Program-made: the position numbers and the translations under genes | The notes under the pieces: generated by a model | Told to the model about the DNA's origin: nothing | The model's database searches: none | Seen by the model: the letters and a program-made list of their open reading frames with translations, nothing else | Origin: Burkholderia sp. WSM2232 | GTDB lineage: Bacteria; Pseudomonadota; Gammaproteobacteria; Burkholderiales; Burkholderiaceae | NCBI RefSeq assembly: GCF_000472545.1 | Contig: NZ_KI421432.1 | Span: 186,001-250,000 of the forward strand | DNA length: 64,000 bases | Direction: 5' to 3' | In this document: positions 8,298 to 17,272 of the stretch, one piece after another | How the letters are laid out: every line of letters starts with the position of its first letter | How positions within the stretch are numbered: position 1 is the stretch's first letter

Positions 8298-9677
8298 TTA
8301 CTCCTTCGAAATGGCGCGCTCTGAACGCGCGGTATGAAGTGCCAGCGCCGCGTCCACATAAGCGTGCGCCTGGCCGACGTAGTGAGCGGGATCGAGCAGT
8401 TGCTTCAGACGCTCGACAGAAAGATGTTCGGTCACAGCCGCATCCGCCGCGAGCAAGTCGAACAACGTTCGCCCTTCGCGAATGGCGGCTTTCGACGCTT
8501 GCTCCACGAGATGATGCGCATCCAGCCGGCCGATGCTGTCGCCCAGCGCAAGCATGACAGCTTCGCCGAGAATCAGACCGTGTGTGACGTCGAGATTCGC
8601 GGCAAGGCGCGGCACGTTCACGCTCAGGCCGCTCGCGATCTGCTCGATGTTCGCAAGCGCGCCGCCCGCGAGCCGCGCGAGGTCGGGCAACGCATCCCAC
8701 TCTGCCTGCCAGCCGCCGAGCGCGCGCTCGTGTTCCTGAACCATGCCCGCGAATACCGTGGCAACCAGTCCCGGCGCGCGCGTGGCCGCGGTCAGCACGG
8801 CCGCGCAGCCAACCGGATTGCGCTTGTGCGGCATGGTCGACGATCCGCCTTTGCCGGCGGCAGCCGGCTCCGCAAGTTCGTCTATTTCGGTTTGCATTTG
8901 CAAGGAGACGTCGCGCGCTATCTTGCCTAGTGTACCGATCAGCATGCCGAAGAATGCCGCGGTCTCCGCAATGCGGTCGCGTTGCGTATGCCACGGCAAC
9001 GCAGGCATCGCGAGGCCCAATTCCTGCGCGAGCGCTTGCGTGACGCGCGGCGCGGCATCGCGCAGACTGGCGAGCGTGCCGGCGGCGCCGCCGAATTGCA
9101 GCACGAGCACACGCTCACGCAATGTGTCGAGCCGGTCGCGGTGGCGCAGCAACGCATCCAGCCATTGCGCGAACTTCAGGCCGAGCGTGATGGGCAGCGC
9201 CTGCTGCAGCCAGGTTCGGCCGATCATCGGCGTGGCGCGATGCGTGGCGGCAAGCTGTGCGATCGCGTTGCAGGCGGCCTGCAAACCGCTGTCGAGCAGA
9301 TCGAACGTGTCGCGCAGTTGCAGCACCGTCGCGGTGTCGATAATGTCCTGGCTCGTCGCACCCCAATGCACGTATTTCGATGCTTCGGCGTCCGCCGCTT
9401 TGACGCGCGCGGTGAGTTGCCTGACGAGAGGAATCGCGAGATTGCCGCCGAGCGCCGCGTCGCGCGCGAGCGCGTCGGCGTCGAGTTGATCGGCGTGGCA
9501 GGCGGCCTCAATGGCCGGCAGCGCCGCTTGCGGGATCACGTTGTGCGCGGCGCAAGCGCGCGCGAGGGCCGCTTCGACATCGAGCATCCGTTGCAGCGTG
9601 GCGCGCGGCGCCCAGATGTCGTTCATCGGCTGCGTGCCGCAAAGGAGGCCGGTCAGCCGGCCGCTGGAGTCGAGCAT
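8298..9677 (-). CDS. pcaB: 3-carboxy-cis,cis-muconate cycloisomerase
   Basis: A 459-residue member of the fumarase/aspartase superfamily that lactonises 3-carboxy-cis,cis-muconate to 4-carboxymuconolactone. 'HWGATSQD' lies at residues 104-111 and the superfamily signature 'GKGGSSTMPHKRNP' at about 275-288. The ATG at 9677 gives the usual N-terminus; the frame extends upstream to 9749 without family similarity. It is the third gene of the operon, 126 bases after pcaJ, so a secondary promoter in that gap is possible. Confidence 0.95.
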   Translation of the reverse strand: MLDSSGRLTGLLCGTQPMNDIWAPRATLQRMLDVEAALARACAAHNVIPQAALPAIEAACHADQLDADALARDAALGGNLAIPLVRQLTARVKAADAEASKYVHWGATSQDIIDTATVLQLRDTFDLLDSGLQAACNAIAQLAATHRATPMIGRTWLQQALPITLGLKFAQWLDALLRHRDRLDTLRERVLVLQFGGAAGTLASLRDAAPRVTQALAQELGLAMPALPWHTQRDRIAETAAFFGMLIGTLGKIARDVSLQMQTEIDELAEPAAAGKGGSSTMPHKRNPVGCAAVLTAATRAPGLVATVFAGMVQEHERALGGWQAEWDALPDLARLAGGALANIEQIASGLSVNVPRLAANLDVTHGLILGEAVMLALGDSIGRLDAHHLVEQASKAAIREGRTLFDLLAADAAVTEHLSVERLKQLLDPAHYVGQAHAYVDAALALHTARSERAISKE

Positions 9678-9803
9678 GATGACTTCGATGATCGGGGAGT
9701 TCTGACGAATGTAGCACTGTGCGCGGCAACGCGGTGCGCGCCGCGGCATGTGGACCGCGGCGCGCAGATGTCAACGCATGTTGTGCCGAACGCTATCGCT
9801 CGC

Positions 9804-10463
9804 TCACGCCGCCCGCGGCGCTTGCGTACCGTCGATCAGCGGCACGCCCGTGAGCTTGAGCAAGGCGTCGAAGTCGATGTCGGAGAAGATTTCGCGCACC
9901 ACGAGGCCCTGGTCCGTCACGTCGATCATCGCCAGATCCGTGTAGATGCGGTCGACGCAACCCACGCCCGTCACGGGGTAGCTGCACTCGGCGGCGATCT
10001 TGCTTTCGCCCTGCTTGGTCAGGTGCTCCATCATCACGTAGACCTGCTTCGCGCCGATAGCCAGGTCCATCGCGCCGCCCACGGCCGGAATCGCGTCCGG
10101 CGCGCCGGTGTGCCAGTTGGCGAGGTCGCCCTTCGCGGACACCTGGAATGCGCCGAGCACGCAGAAGTCGAGGTGGCCGCCGCGCATCATGGCGAACGAA
10201 TCGGCGTGATGGAAAAAGGCGCCGCCCGTCAGCAGCGTGACGTGCTGCTTGCCGGCGTTGATCAGTTCGTCGTCTTCCTCGCCCTTTGCGGGCGCGGGGC
10301 CCATGCCGAGCAGGCCGTTTTCGCTGTGCAGGAAGATTTCCTTGTCGGCGGCGAGGTGGTTCGCCACCAGCGTCGGTACGCCAATGCCCAGGTTCACATA
10401 TGCGCCTTCCGGAATGTCTTGCGCAACGCGCTTTGCCATTTCATCGCGGGTCAGTTTCTTCAT
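9804..10463 (-). CDS. pcaJ: 3-oxoadipate CoA-transferase, subunit B
   Basis: The 219-residue catalytic subunit of the succinyl-CoA:3-oxoadipate CoA-transferase. The active-site 'SENG' motif (residues 47-50) supplies the glutamate that carries CoA, and 'NLGIGVPTLVANHL' precedes it. It lies 13 bases after pcaI. The two subunits activate 3-oxoadipate for thiolysis; the thiolase pcaF is not in the window. Confidence 0.95.
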   Translation of the reverse strand: MKKLTRDEMAKRVAQDIPEGAYVNLGIGVPTLVANHLAADKEIFLHSENGLLGMGPAPAKGEEDDELINAGKQHVTLLTGGAFFHHADSFAMMRGGHLDFCVLGAFQVSAKGDLANWHTGAPDAIPAVGGAMDLAIGAKQVYVMMEHLTKQGESKIAAECSYPVTGVGCVDRIYTDLAMIDVTDQGLVVREIFSDIDFDALLKLTGVPLIDGTQAPRAA

Positions 10464-10476
10464 GTCGGTCTCCGGT

Positions 10477-11184
10477 TCAGGCAGCGGCGTCGCGCGGGTT
10501 GGGTTGCGGCGCGTGAGCCGCTTGCGGCACTTCGATCACGCGCTGCACGAAAATGCCTGGCGTGACGATGTTTTCCGGGTCGAGCGCGCCGAGCGGCACA
10601 ACTTCCGATACCTGCACGATGGCGGTTTTTGCCGCGCTTGCCATGATCGGCCCGAAGTTGCGAGCCGTCTTGCGATACACGAGGTTGCCCCAGCGGTCGC
10701 CCTTGTATGCCTTGATCAGCGCGAAGTCCGCATGCAGCGGCGCTTCGAGCACATAGTGCCGGCCGTCGATCAAGCGGGTTTCCTTGCCTTCGGCGAGCTT
10801 CGTGCCGTAGCCGGTGGGTGTGAAGAATCCACCAATGCCCGCGCCCGCCGCGCGAATGCGCTCGGCCAGATTGCCTTGCGGCACGAGTTCCAGCTCGATC
10901 TCGCCTGCGCGATAAAGCGCGTCGAACACATACGAGTCTGTCTGGCGCGGGAACGAGCAGATGATTTTGCGCACGCGCTTTGCCTTGAGCAACGCCGCGA
11001 GGCCGATGTCGCCATTGCCCGCATTGTTGTTGACGATGGTGAGTTCGCGCGCGCCTTGCTCGATCAGCGCGTCGATGAGCTCCGAAGGCATGCCGGCCGT
11101 GCCGAAGCCGCCGATCATGACGGTCGCGCCATCGTGGACGTCGGCAACGGCCGACTGCAGTGACTCAAAAATCTTGTTGATCAT
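10477..11184 (-). CDS. pcaI: 3-oxoadipate CoA-transferase, subunit A
   Basis: A 235-residue alpha subunit of the CoA-transferase, with the glycine-rich 'MIGGFGTAGMPSELIDAL' region at residues 23-40 and 'FTPTGYGT' near the middle. It is the first gene of pcaIJBDC and divergent from a LysR gene. The protocatechuate dioxygenase genes pcaGH are not here, so the ring-cleavage step must be encoded elsewhere. Confidence 0.95.
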   Translation of the reverse strand: MINKIFESLQSAVADVHDGATVMIGGFGTAGMPSELIDALIEQGARELTIVNNNAGNGDIGLAALLKAKRVRKIICSFPRQTDSYVFDALYRAGEIELELVPQGNLAERIRAAGAGIGGFFTPTGYGTKLAEGKETRLIDGRHYVLEAPLHADFALIKAYKGDRWGNLVYRKTARNFGPIMASAAKTAIVQVSEVVPLGALDPENIVTPGIFVQRVIEVPQAAHAPQPNPRDAAA

Positions 11185-11272
11185 GTCGAATTTCCTTGTG
11201 GGGCGCTGCGCGCCTGGCGTGGCCGAATGGCGCCAGCTTCCTCACGGCTCACCGCCTGGTTGCTCGCGCTCA

Positions 11273-11306
11273 TGTTCGTATAGCGAACAGTGATTCGATT
11301 AGCGAA
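11273..11306. promoter_or_regulatory. Paired IclR-type operator-like dyads upstream of pcaI
   Basis: Two related dyads 19 bases apart. The first is TGTTCG-TATAG-CGAACA (11273-11289), with perfect 6-base arms. The second is TTCG-ATTAG-CGAA (11294-11306). The spacing and sequence resemble sites bound by IclR-family pca/pob regulators (PcaR/PcaU/PobR type). They lie in the 341-base divergent gap between pcaI and the LysR gene, about 90-120 bases from the pcaI ATG. The remainder of the gap shows no gene that I can support. Confidence 0.5.
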
Positions 11307-11525
11307 CGATTCGGCGATTATGGTTGGGCTCGCGCCGCGTTGTCAAGGCGCGGACTTTCCCTTAATCATAGGTTCCCGCCCGCGCAACCGCGCGCCCCTT
11401 GTTTGCATGCGCCGGCGCGGCCGGGCAGCCGGAACCAAAACAAACCCCACTATCGCAGTGAGGGATTCTTCCGCTACCCTTTATCGACATATCGAATACT
11501 TCCACGCGCCCCCCGGCCGAACAGC

Positions 11526-12455
11526 ATGTCGGACACTCACCTTGACCTGAACCTGATCCCCTATCTCGTGGCGATGGAGGACACCCGCAACGTCAGCCGC
11601 GCGGCCGAGCAGCTCGGCGTGAGCCAGCCGCGCGTGAGCACGGCGCTTGGGCGGCTGCGCGAATATTTCGACGACCCGCTCTTCGTGCGCACGTCCAAAG
11701 GCATGGAACCCACGCCGCGCGCGCTCGCCATCCTGCCCGCCGCGCGCGACGCGCTTCTGCGAATCGAAAAAGGCATGCTCGACGTGCAGGAGTTCGATCC
11801 GGACACCAGCACGCATACCTTCTCGATCGCGCTTTCCGACGTCGGCGAAATCGTGTTCCTGCCGCGGCTGCTGCAGCTCTTCGCCGAGCGCGCGCCGCAC
11901 GCGAATCTGCGCTCGGTCTCCCTGCCGCCCTCGCATGTTGAACGCGGGCTCGAATCGGGCGACGTGGACCTCGCGGTCGGTTACTTTCCGGACCTGTCGG
12001 GCAATAACTTCTTTCAGCAGCGGCTCTTCACGCACCGCTTCATCTGCCTGATGCGCGCAGGTCATCCGCTGTCCAGAGCGCCGCTCACGCTCGCGCAATT
12101 CGTGGCTTCGGGGCATGCCGTGGTGCGCGCCGAGGGACGCAGCCAGGAAGTGCTCGAACAGTACCTCGCGAAAAAGCGCATTACGCGGCGCGCGGTGCTG
12201 GAAACGCCGCACTTCATGAGCCTGCCGTTCATCCTCGCGCGTACCGATCTGATTGCCACCGTGCCGCATGCGATCGGCTTCGCATATGTGTCCGAGCATG
12301 CGTCGATCACCCTCGTCGAACCGCCGCTGCCGCTGCCGCGCTTCGACCTGCGACAGCACTGGCATCGCAAGTTTCATAACGATCCGCGCGGCACCTGGCT
12401 GCGCGGCGTGGTCGCCGGACTTTTCAACGACGCGCTCGACGAATGGCCGAAATGA
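11526..12455 (+). CDS. LysR-type transcriptional regulator, divergent to pca operon
   Basis: A 309-residue LysR-type regulator. The N-terminal winged helix is 'DLNLIPYLVAMEDTRNVSRA' followed by 'AEQLGVSQPRVSTALGRLRE' and 'DDPLFVRTSKGMEPTPRA', the form seen in the NahR/NodD/LinR subgroup. The effector domain follows. The ATG at 11526 is chosen because the DNA-binding domain begins right after it. Position suggests control of pcaIJBDC, but it does not look like PcaQ, and the operator-like dyads in the gap are IclR-like, so the link is unproven. Confidence 0.9.
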   Translation: MSDTHLDLNLIPYLVAMEDTRNVSRAAEQLGVSQPRVSTALGRLREYFDDPLFVRTSKGMEPTPRALAILPAARDALLRIEKGMLDVQEFDPDTSTHTFSIALSDVGEIVFLPRLLQLFAERAPHANLRSVSLPPSHVERGLESGDVDLAVGYFPDLSGNNFFQQRLFTHRFICLMRAGHPLSRAPLTLAQFVASGHAVVRAEGRSQEVLEQYLAKKRITRRAVLETPHFMSLPFILARTDLIATVPHAIGFAYVSEHASITLVEPPLPLPRFDLRQHWHRKFHNDPRGTWLRGVVAGLFNDALDEWPK

Positions 12456-12578
12456 AAAAGCCAGCCCCGCGCGCCGGAAGGGGCATCGGCACGAGGCGGC
12501 GTAAACATGGAACAATGACTGTACTCATGAACCCGCGCGCGCTCCTCGGGCAACGCGCGATTCCCGCAGGAGCGACGG

Positions 12579-13217
12579 ATGACCAGCAGCAATAAAGAAC
12601 ACACCACGCCCGCGGCCGGCAACGGCCGTCCGAGCCGCGAAGAAGCCGAAGCAGCCGTGCGCGTGCTGTTGCGTTGGGCCGGCGACGATCCCTCGCGAGA
12701 AGGCCTGATCGACACACCGGCGCGCGTGGTGCGCTCCTACGAAGAGTTCTTCGCGGGCTATCAGGTCGATCCGCGCGAAATTCTCGCGCGCACCTTCTCC
12801 GAGGTGGACGGCTACGACGAGATGATCGTGCTGAAGGACATCCGCTTCGAAAGCTATTGCGAGCATCACATGGTGCCGATTATCGGGCGCGCGCATGTTG
12901 CCTATCTGCCGGGGCATCGCGTGGTGGGTATTTCGAAACTCGCGCGGCTGGTGGACGCATTCGCGAAGCGCCTGCAGATTCAGGAAAAGATGACGGTGCA
13001 GATCGCCGATACGCTGAACGAGGTGTTGCAACCGGTGGGCGTCGGCGTGATTCTGGAAGCCGCGCACCAGTGCATGTCGACGCGTGGCGTGCACAAGGCC
13101 GGCGTGACGATGGTCACTTCGCGCATGCTCGGCAGCTTCCGTACCGACCCGTCCACGCGCCGCGAGTTTCTGTCGATTGTCGGCAACCCCGGGGCGGTGG
13201 CCGTGCCGAATACGTAA
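12579..13217 (+). CDS. folE: GTP cyclohydrolase I
   Basis: A 212-residue FolE that opens GTP to 7,8-dihydroneopterin triphosphate, the first step of folate/pterin synthesis. The zinc ligands fit Cys94, His97 (in 'SYCEHHMVP') and Cys165 (in 'AAHQCMSTRGV'), with spacings equal to the E. coli enzyme. 'GISKLARLVDAFAKRLQIQE' is also present. It is a single gene between the LysR regulator and a convergent permease; no other folate gene is close. Confidence 0.95.
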   Translation: MTSSNKEHTTPAAGNGRPSREEAEAAVRVLLRWAGDDPSREGLIDTPARVVRSYEEFFAGYQVDPREILARTFSEVDGYDEMIVLKDIRFESYCEHHMVPIIGRAHVAYLPGHRVVGISKLARLVDAFAKRLQIQEKMTVQIADTLNEVLQPVGVGVILEAAHQCMSTRGVHKAGVTMVTSRMLGSFRTDPSTRREFLSIVGNPGAVAVPNT

Positions 13218-13263
13218 ACGCAAAGCCGCCGCACGCGGCACGTTGCGCGAGGGGCATCCGGCA

Positions 13264-14169
13264 TCAGGCCGCCCGGCGCGCGCCGAGCGTTTGCCCGAAG
13301 GTCGCGAGTAGGACAGCCCCGAGCACGCACGCCACGCCCATCAACTGCGCCACGCTGACCGGCTCGCGCAGCAGCAGCGCGGCCAACGCCAAAGCGCTCA
13401 CCGGCACCAGCGCGGTCATCAGGCTGGCCTCCGCGCCGCTCACGCGCGCCGCACCCTCATACCAGAGAACGAAGCCGGCCACGGTGGGAACCAGCGCGTA
13501 ATAGACCACGCCGGTAATGGCCGCCGCGTCGAGCGGCAAGGTCCACGGTTTCTCGAAGCAGGCCGGCACGACGCAAACCGCGAAGCCGATGCCGCACATC
13601 AACGCCGACAACGGCAACGGCGCGACCGGCGTGCGCAGCTTGCGATTGAGCAGAATGAAGAGCGCCTCGCAAACCACCGCCGCGAACACCAGCAGGTTGC
13701 CCGGCAGCGAACCGCCTTCATGCGGCGCAACGCCGGCGCCCGAACGCACGGTGCACGCGAGCACGCCCGCCGTGGCAAGAACGATCGCACCGAGCAGCGC
13801 CGGCGAGGGTCGCTCGCCCAGCGCGAGCATGGCGACCACCGCCGATACTGCCGGCAAGGTGCCGGCAATCACGCCTGCATCGCCCGCCGAGGCGAGCTTC
13901 ATGCCGCTAATCAGCAGGACCGTATAACCCACGCTGCCCGCCGCGGCTTGCGCGACCACCAGCGCCGCGTCGCGGCGGTCAAGCCGCGGCCAGCGTACGC
14001 CGCGCCAGCGCATGACCAGCACGAACAACGGAAAGGCTATCGCAAAGCGCAGCGCGGTCGCGCTGAATGGCGGCAATCCGGCCGCAATGGACTTGCTCAC
14101 CACCACGGTGCTGCCCACGCCGAGCATTGCCAGCGCGCAGCAGACGTAGCCGACATAACGTGAATTCAT
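13264..14169 (-). CDS. EamA/DMT family permease
   Basis: A 301-residue membrane protein with about ten hydrophobic helices in two repeated halves, as in EamA (RhaT/YdcZ) drug/metabolite exporters. Indicative parts are 'GMKLASAGDAGVIAGTLPAV' and the second-half 'ASLMTALVPVSALALAALLL'. The frame is open for another kilobase upstream, but hydrophobic, family-like sequence starts only at the ATG at 14169. The substrate cannot be told from sequence. Convergent to folE. Confidence 0.85.
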   Translation of the reverse strand: MNSRYVGYVCCALAMLGVGSTVVVSKSIAAGLPPFSATALRFAIAFPLFVLVMRWRGVRWPRLDRRDAALVVAQAAAGSVGYTVLLISGMKLASAGDAGVIAGTLPAVSAVVAMLALGERPSPALLGAIVLATAGVLACTVRSGAGVAPHEGGSLPGNLLVFAAVVCEALFILLNRKLRTPVAPLPLSALMCGIGFAVCVVPACFEKPWTLPLDAAAITGVVYYALVPTVAGFVLWYEGAARVSGAEASLMTALVPVSALALAALLLREPVSVAQLMGVACVLGAVLLATFGQTLGARRAA

Positions 14170-14409
14170 CGTGCATCTCCCTCGCAAAAGAAACAGCCCG
14201 CAGAATAGGCAGGCGGCGCCATCACGTCTTGAACGAAATTGCAGCGCGTCGCACGTGGCCGCGTTCGCGGACCATCGGGTATCCTCGACGATCAGGGACG
14301 TCCGCGCGACAGGAACGCGTTTTGCGTGAGCGGACCCGCCGGGCTGCCGGAACGGCGCACCCAGCTTGCCAACCCGAACAAACGCAAAACAGCGAGAGGA
14401 GCCGCGCAA

Positions 14410-15534
14410 TTGGTAGAGTTTCCGTCCTCGGCGGTGTCCACCTGGGGCGGCGCGGTCGTGTTCGCCAACGTGCTGATGACGCGCCTCGGCGTGCCGATTC
14501 CCGCCGTGCCGGTTTTGCTGTTCGCCGGCTCCGCGATCGCGGCGGGCACCCTGTCGTTCTGGCCGGTGCTGTGCGCGGCCGTGCTCGGCGCGCTGATCGG
14601 CGACGGCGTCTGGTTCACCGCAGGCCGTCTTTATGGGCGCAAGCTGATCGGCGTGCTCGGCCGGATGCTGCCTGCCGTGGACGCCCGCATCGAACAGGCG
14701 CGCGCGCTGTTCGAGCGCTTCGGCGTGCCGCTCGTGTCGATCTCGAAGTTCGTGCCTGGCCTTGCGCTGGTCACACCGCCGCTGATGGGCACCACCGCCG
14801 TCGACGTCCGCATCTACGCCATCTGGGATCTCACAGGCGCGACCGCGTGGGCCACGTTCTGGCTGCTCGGCGGCGCAGCGGCCGAACGGCAGTTGCACAT
14901 GCTGCTGGAGTTCGTGCGGGCGCGCGGCGGCACCGTGATTGACGTGCTGATAGGCGCCGCGCTGCTGTATCTCGCGTATCGGCTTGCGCAGCAGCGGCGG
15001 GCGCGCCGCCAGGCCGCCCTGCTCAATAGCGCCGATACAGCCGGGACCGCCGGCGGAGCCAGGCAAGCGCGAGCGTCGCGCTACGCCGGGGGCCGCAAGC
15101 CTACGCCTAAGGTCCTCGACGCCCGTCCGCAGAGCGCGGCACCCGGCGCAGCCTCGCCGATTCCCGGCGCGCTCCCGCTGGATCCCCATTCGCCGGAGCA
15201 GATCGACGGCGCGCTGCGCACTTTTGACAGCGTGATCTACTGCGTATGTCCGGACAGTGCGACCGCCGCTGAGATTAGCGTGCGCATGCGCAATTATGGC
15301 TACACGCGGATTCGCTCACTGCACGGCGGGCTGGAGGCATGGCAACGGCGCGGTTTTCCCGTGGGCTTGCTGCTGGCCGAAGAGATGCCCTCGGGCAAGT
15401 GGACCCGCTCACGCGGCGAGGCGCGCGGCGACGCGTCAAACACATCAGGCACATCGAACGCCTCGCACGCCTCACACGCCTCAACCGCCGTGACGCTGCG
15501 CGGTTTTGCACCGCGAAGCCGGGCACGCGCGTGA
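14410..15534 (+). CDS. DedA family membrane protein fused to rhodanese domain
   Basis: About 374 residues. The first ~200 are a DedA/SNARE-associated domain with membrane helices and the 'FVPGLALVTPPLMG' re-entrant segment. A basic linker (about 200-255) leads to a rhodanese domain with the loop 'VIYCVCPDSATAAEIS', whose cysteine can serve as the active-site residue, and the end motif 'GGLEAWQRRGFPV'. I place the start at TTG 14410, because GAGAGGAG lies 8 bases upstream and no ATG fits the DedA N-terminus. The tail is low complexity (repeated Asn/Ala/Ser/His). DedA proteins act in lipid flipping and membrane energy; the sulfur-transfer partner is unknown. Confidence 0.85.
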   Translation: MVEFPSSAVSTWGGAVVFANVLMTRLGVPIPAVPVLLFAGSAIAAGTLSFWPVLCAAVLGALIGDGVWFTAGRLYGRKLIGVLGRMLPAVDARIEQARALFERFGVPLVSISKFVPGLALVTPPLMGTTAVDVRIYAIWDLTGATAWATFWLLGGAAAERQLHMLLEFVRARGGTVIDVLIGAALLYLAYRLAQQRRARRQAALLNSADTAGTAGGARQARASRYAGGRKPTPKVLDARPQSAAPGAASPIPGALPLDPHSPEQIDGALRTFDSVIYCVCPDSATAAEISVRMRNYGYTRIRSLHGGLEAWQRRGFPVGLLLAEEMPSGKWTRSRGEARGDASNTSGTSNASHASHASTAVTLRGFAPRSRARA

Positions 15535-15585
15535 GCGCCCGTCCGGTGCAGTCGACGCGCGTCTAGCCGGGAGTATGAGGCGCGC

Positions 15586-17199
15586 TTACGACGGCGAGTC
15601 CTGCGCCACCGAGCCCACCGCCGCCGGCCCGCAAGCAACGCGATTGCGCCCCGCCGCCTTCGCTACGTAAAGCTGGCGGTCGGCGGCGGCAAGCAGATCG
15701 AGCGCGTTTGCGCCCTGCGCGGGCACAATCGTCGCGCAGCCGACGCTGACCGTGACCGTCACCGTGCCGGCGCCGCCATGCAGAATGTCCTGTGCCTGCA
15801 CGCTTCGCCGGATCTTCTCGGCGACAGCGCGCGCGCCATCGGCCGAGGTGTCCGGCAGGATCACGGCAAACTCTTCGCCGCCATAGCGCGCGACCAGATC
15901 GACCGCGCGGCGCACCGTCGACGATATGCATTCGGCCACCGCACTCAGTGCCTCGTCGCCGCTTGCGTGCCCATAGGTGTCGTTAAAGCGCTTGAAATGA
16001 TCGATATCGATGAATAGCGCGGACAGCGGCTGGCCGCTGCGGCGCGCGCGCCGCCACTCTTCGTCAAGACGGTTATCGAGTGCGCGCCGGTTGCTGAGCC
16101 CGGTCAGCGGGTCGGTGGCGGCCAGACGCATCAGCGCTGCCTGCGCGCGCAGCCTGCCGTGCAATGCATAGGCAAGCAGCCACGACACCACCACGAACAC
16201 CGCGCCGAACGCAATTGTCAACGCCCCGCTGATCATGGCCCGGTGGCGCCACGGCGCGAGCACGTCGTCGACCGCGGGCGCGACGACTGCAATCAGCGGC
16301 GTGCCGGGCACATGCACATACGTGAACATGCGCTGCACGCCGTCCATTGCGGAATGCGCCACATAGGAACCGGCGCTGTGCGCGGCCATTCTGATGAAGG
16401 TCGGCGACTTCGCAATGCTCGTGCCGATATCGCTCGGCGAGTACGGCTTGCGCGCGATCAGCGTGCCGTCATTCATGGCGATGAACACCGAGCCCTGTTT
16501 GCCGACGCTGATCCGCTCGAGCAGGTGCTGGAAGTATTCGATGCGAATGGCGAGCAGCGCGACTCCGGCAAAGTTGCCGTCCCGATCGTTGATACGCCGC
16601 GTGAGTCCGATCGACAACTTGCCGTCACGCAAACGCGAGTGGAACGGATGCGACAGATATAACCCAACTGCCGGGTTGCGCTGATGCACGACGAAATAGT
16701 CGCGATCGCTGAAGCGAATGCTCCGGTTGATTCCGCCGCTTTGCGAGGCGATCACCTCGCCGTTCGCGCCGACAATATAGGCGCCGCCCAGAAAAGCGGC
16801 CGTTGTCGCGCGATCGAACAGCACCGCGCGCCGCACATCGTCAGGCAACCCCGCGCTCAGATCGAGATGATGCTCGGCGCCGTCCACCATTGCCTGCAAC
16901 GAAAGGGCATAGATCTCTACGTTTCTTTCGAGGTCGCTGGAAATGATCGAGACGAGATTGCCGGAGGTCTCCCGCGCATGATCGAGCGCGTCGGCGCGGC
17001 CATTAGCGAGCGTGAGCAGCGTGAGGCCCGCCATTGCGACGGCCACCAGCGTGCCGGCGAGACCCGCCAGCACCGGGTGGTTGCCCACGTAGCGCGCGAC
17101 CCCGGCTCCGTTGTGCAGCAGTTTCCGGCGCCAGCGCCGCCCCTGTGAATGCCCCCGATATGCCACCTGCGCGTTGCCTCCGTTGCAAACGGGCTGCAT
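15586..17199 (-). CDS. Membrane-bound diguanylate cyclase with periplasmic sensor domain
   Basis: A 537-residue protein: helix at about 43-65, a periplasmic PDC/Cache-type sensor (about 70-315, with 'DRDYFVVHQRN' and 'LIARKPYSPSDIG'), helix at about 321-345, then a GGDEF domain from about 360. The active motif is GGEEF (440-444), which is catalytically competent, and RxxD (R431-D434) five residues upstream forms the c-di-GMP inhibition site. It should turn an external small-molecule signal into c-di-GMP. It is single-gene and convergent to the DedA-rhodanese gene. Confidence 0.92.
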   Translation of the reverse strand: MQPVCNGGNAQVAYRGHSQGRRWRRKLLHNGAGVARYVGNHPVLAGLAGTLVAVAMAGLTLLTLANGRADALDHARETSGNLVSIISSDLERNVEIYALSLQAMVDGAEHHLDLSAGLPDDVRRAVLFDRATTAAFLGGAYIVGANGEVIASQSGGINRSIRFSDRDYFVVHQRNPAVGLYLSHPFHSRLRDGKLSIGLTRRINDRDGNFAGVALLAIRIEYFQHLLERISVGKQGSVFIAMNDGTLIARKPYSPSDIGTSIAKSPTFIRMAAHSAGSYVAHSAMDGVQRMFTYVHVPGTPLIAVVAPAVDDVLAPWRHRAMISGALTIAFGAVFVVVSWLLAYALHGRLRAQAALMRLAATDPLTGLSNRRALDNRLDEEWRRARRSGQPLSALFIDIDHFKRFNDTYGHASGDEALSAVAECISSTVRRAVDLVARYGGEEFAVILPDTSADGARAVAEKIRRSVQAQDILHGGAGTVTVTVSVGCATIVPAQGANALDLLAAADRQLYVAKAAGRNRVACGPAAVGSVAQDSPS

Positions 17200-17272
17200 C
17201 GAACGCGAGCGGCCCGCTTTCAGATCTTATATGCAGGCGCTGTGCCTGCCAGGCGCCGCGCCGCTTCACGCG

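Noticed and set aside
14170..15189. Long N-terminal extension of the EamA permease frame
   Set aside because: Low-complexity Arg/Ala/His sequence antisense to the DedA-rhodanese gene; membrane helices start only at 14169.
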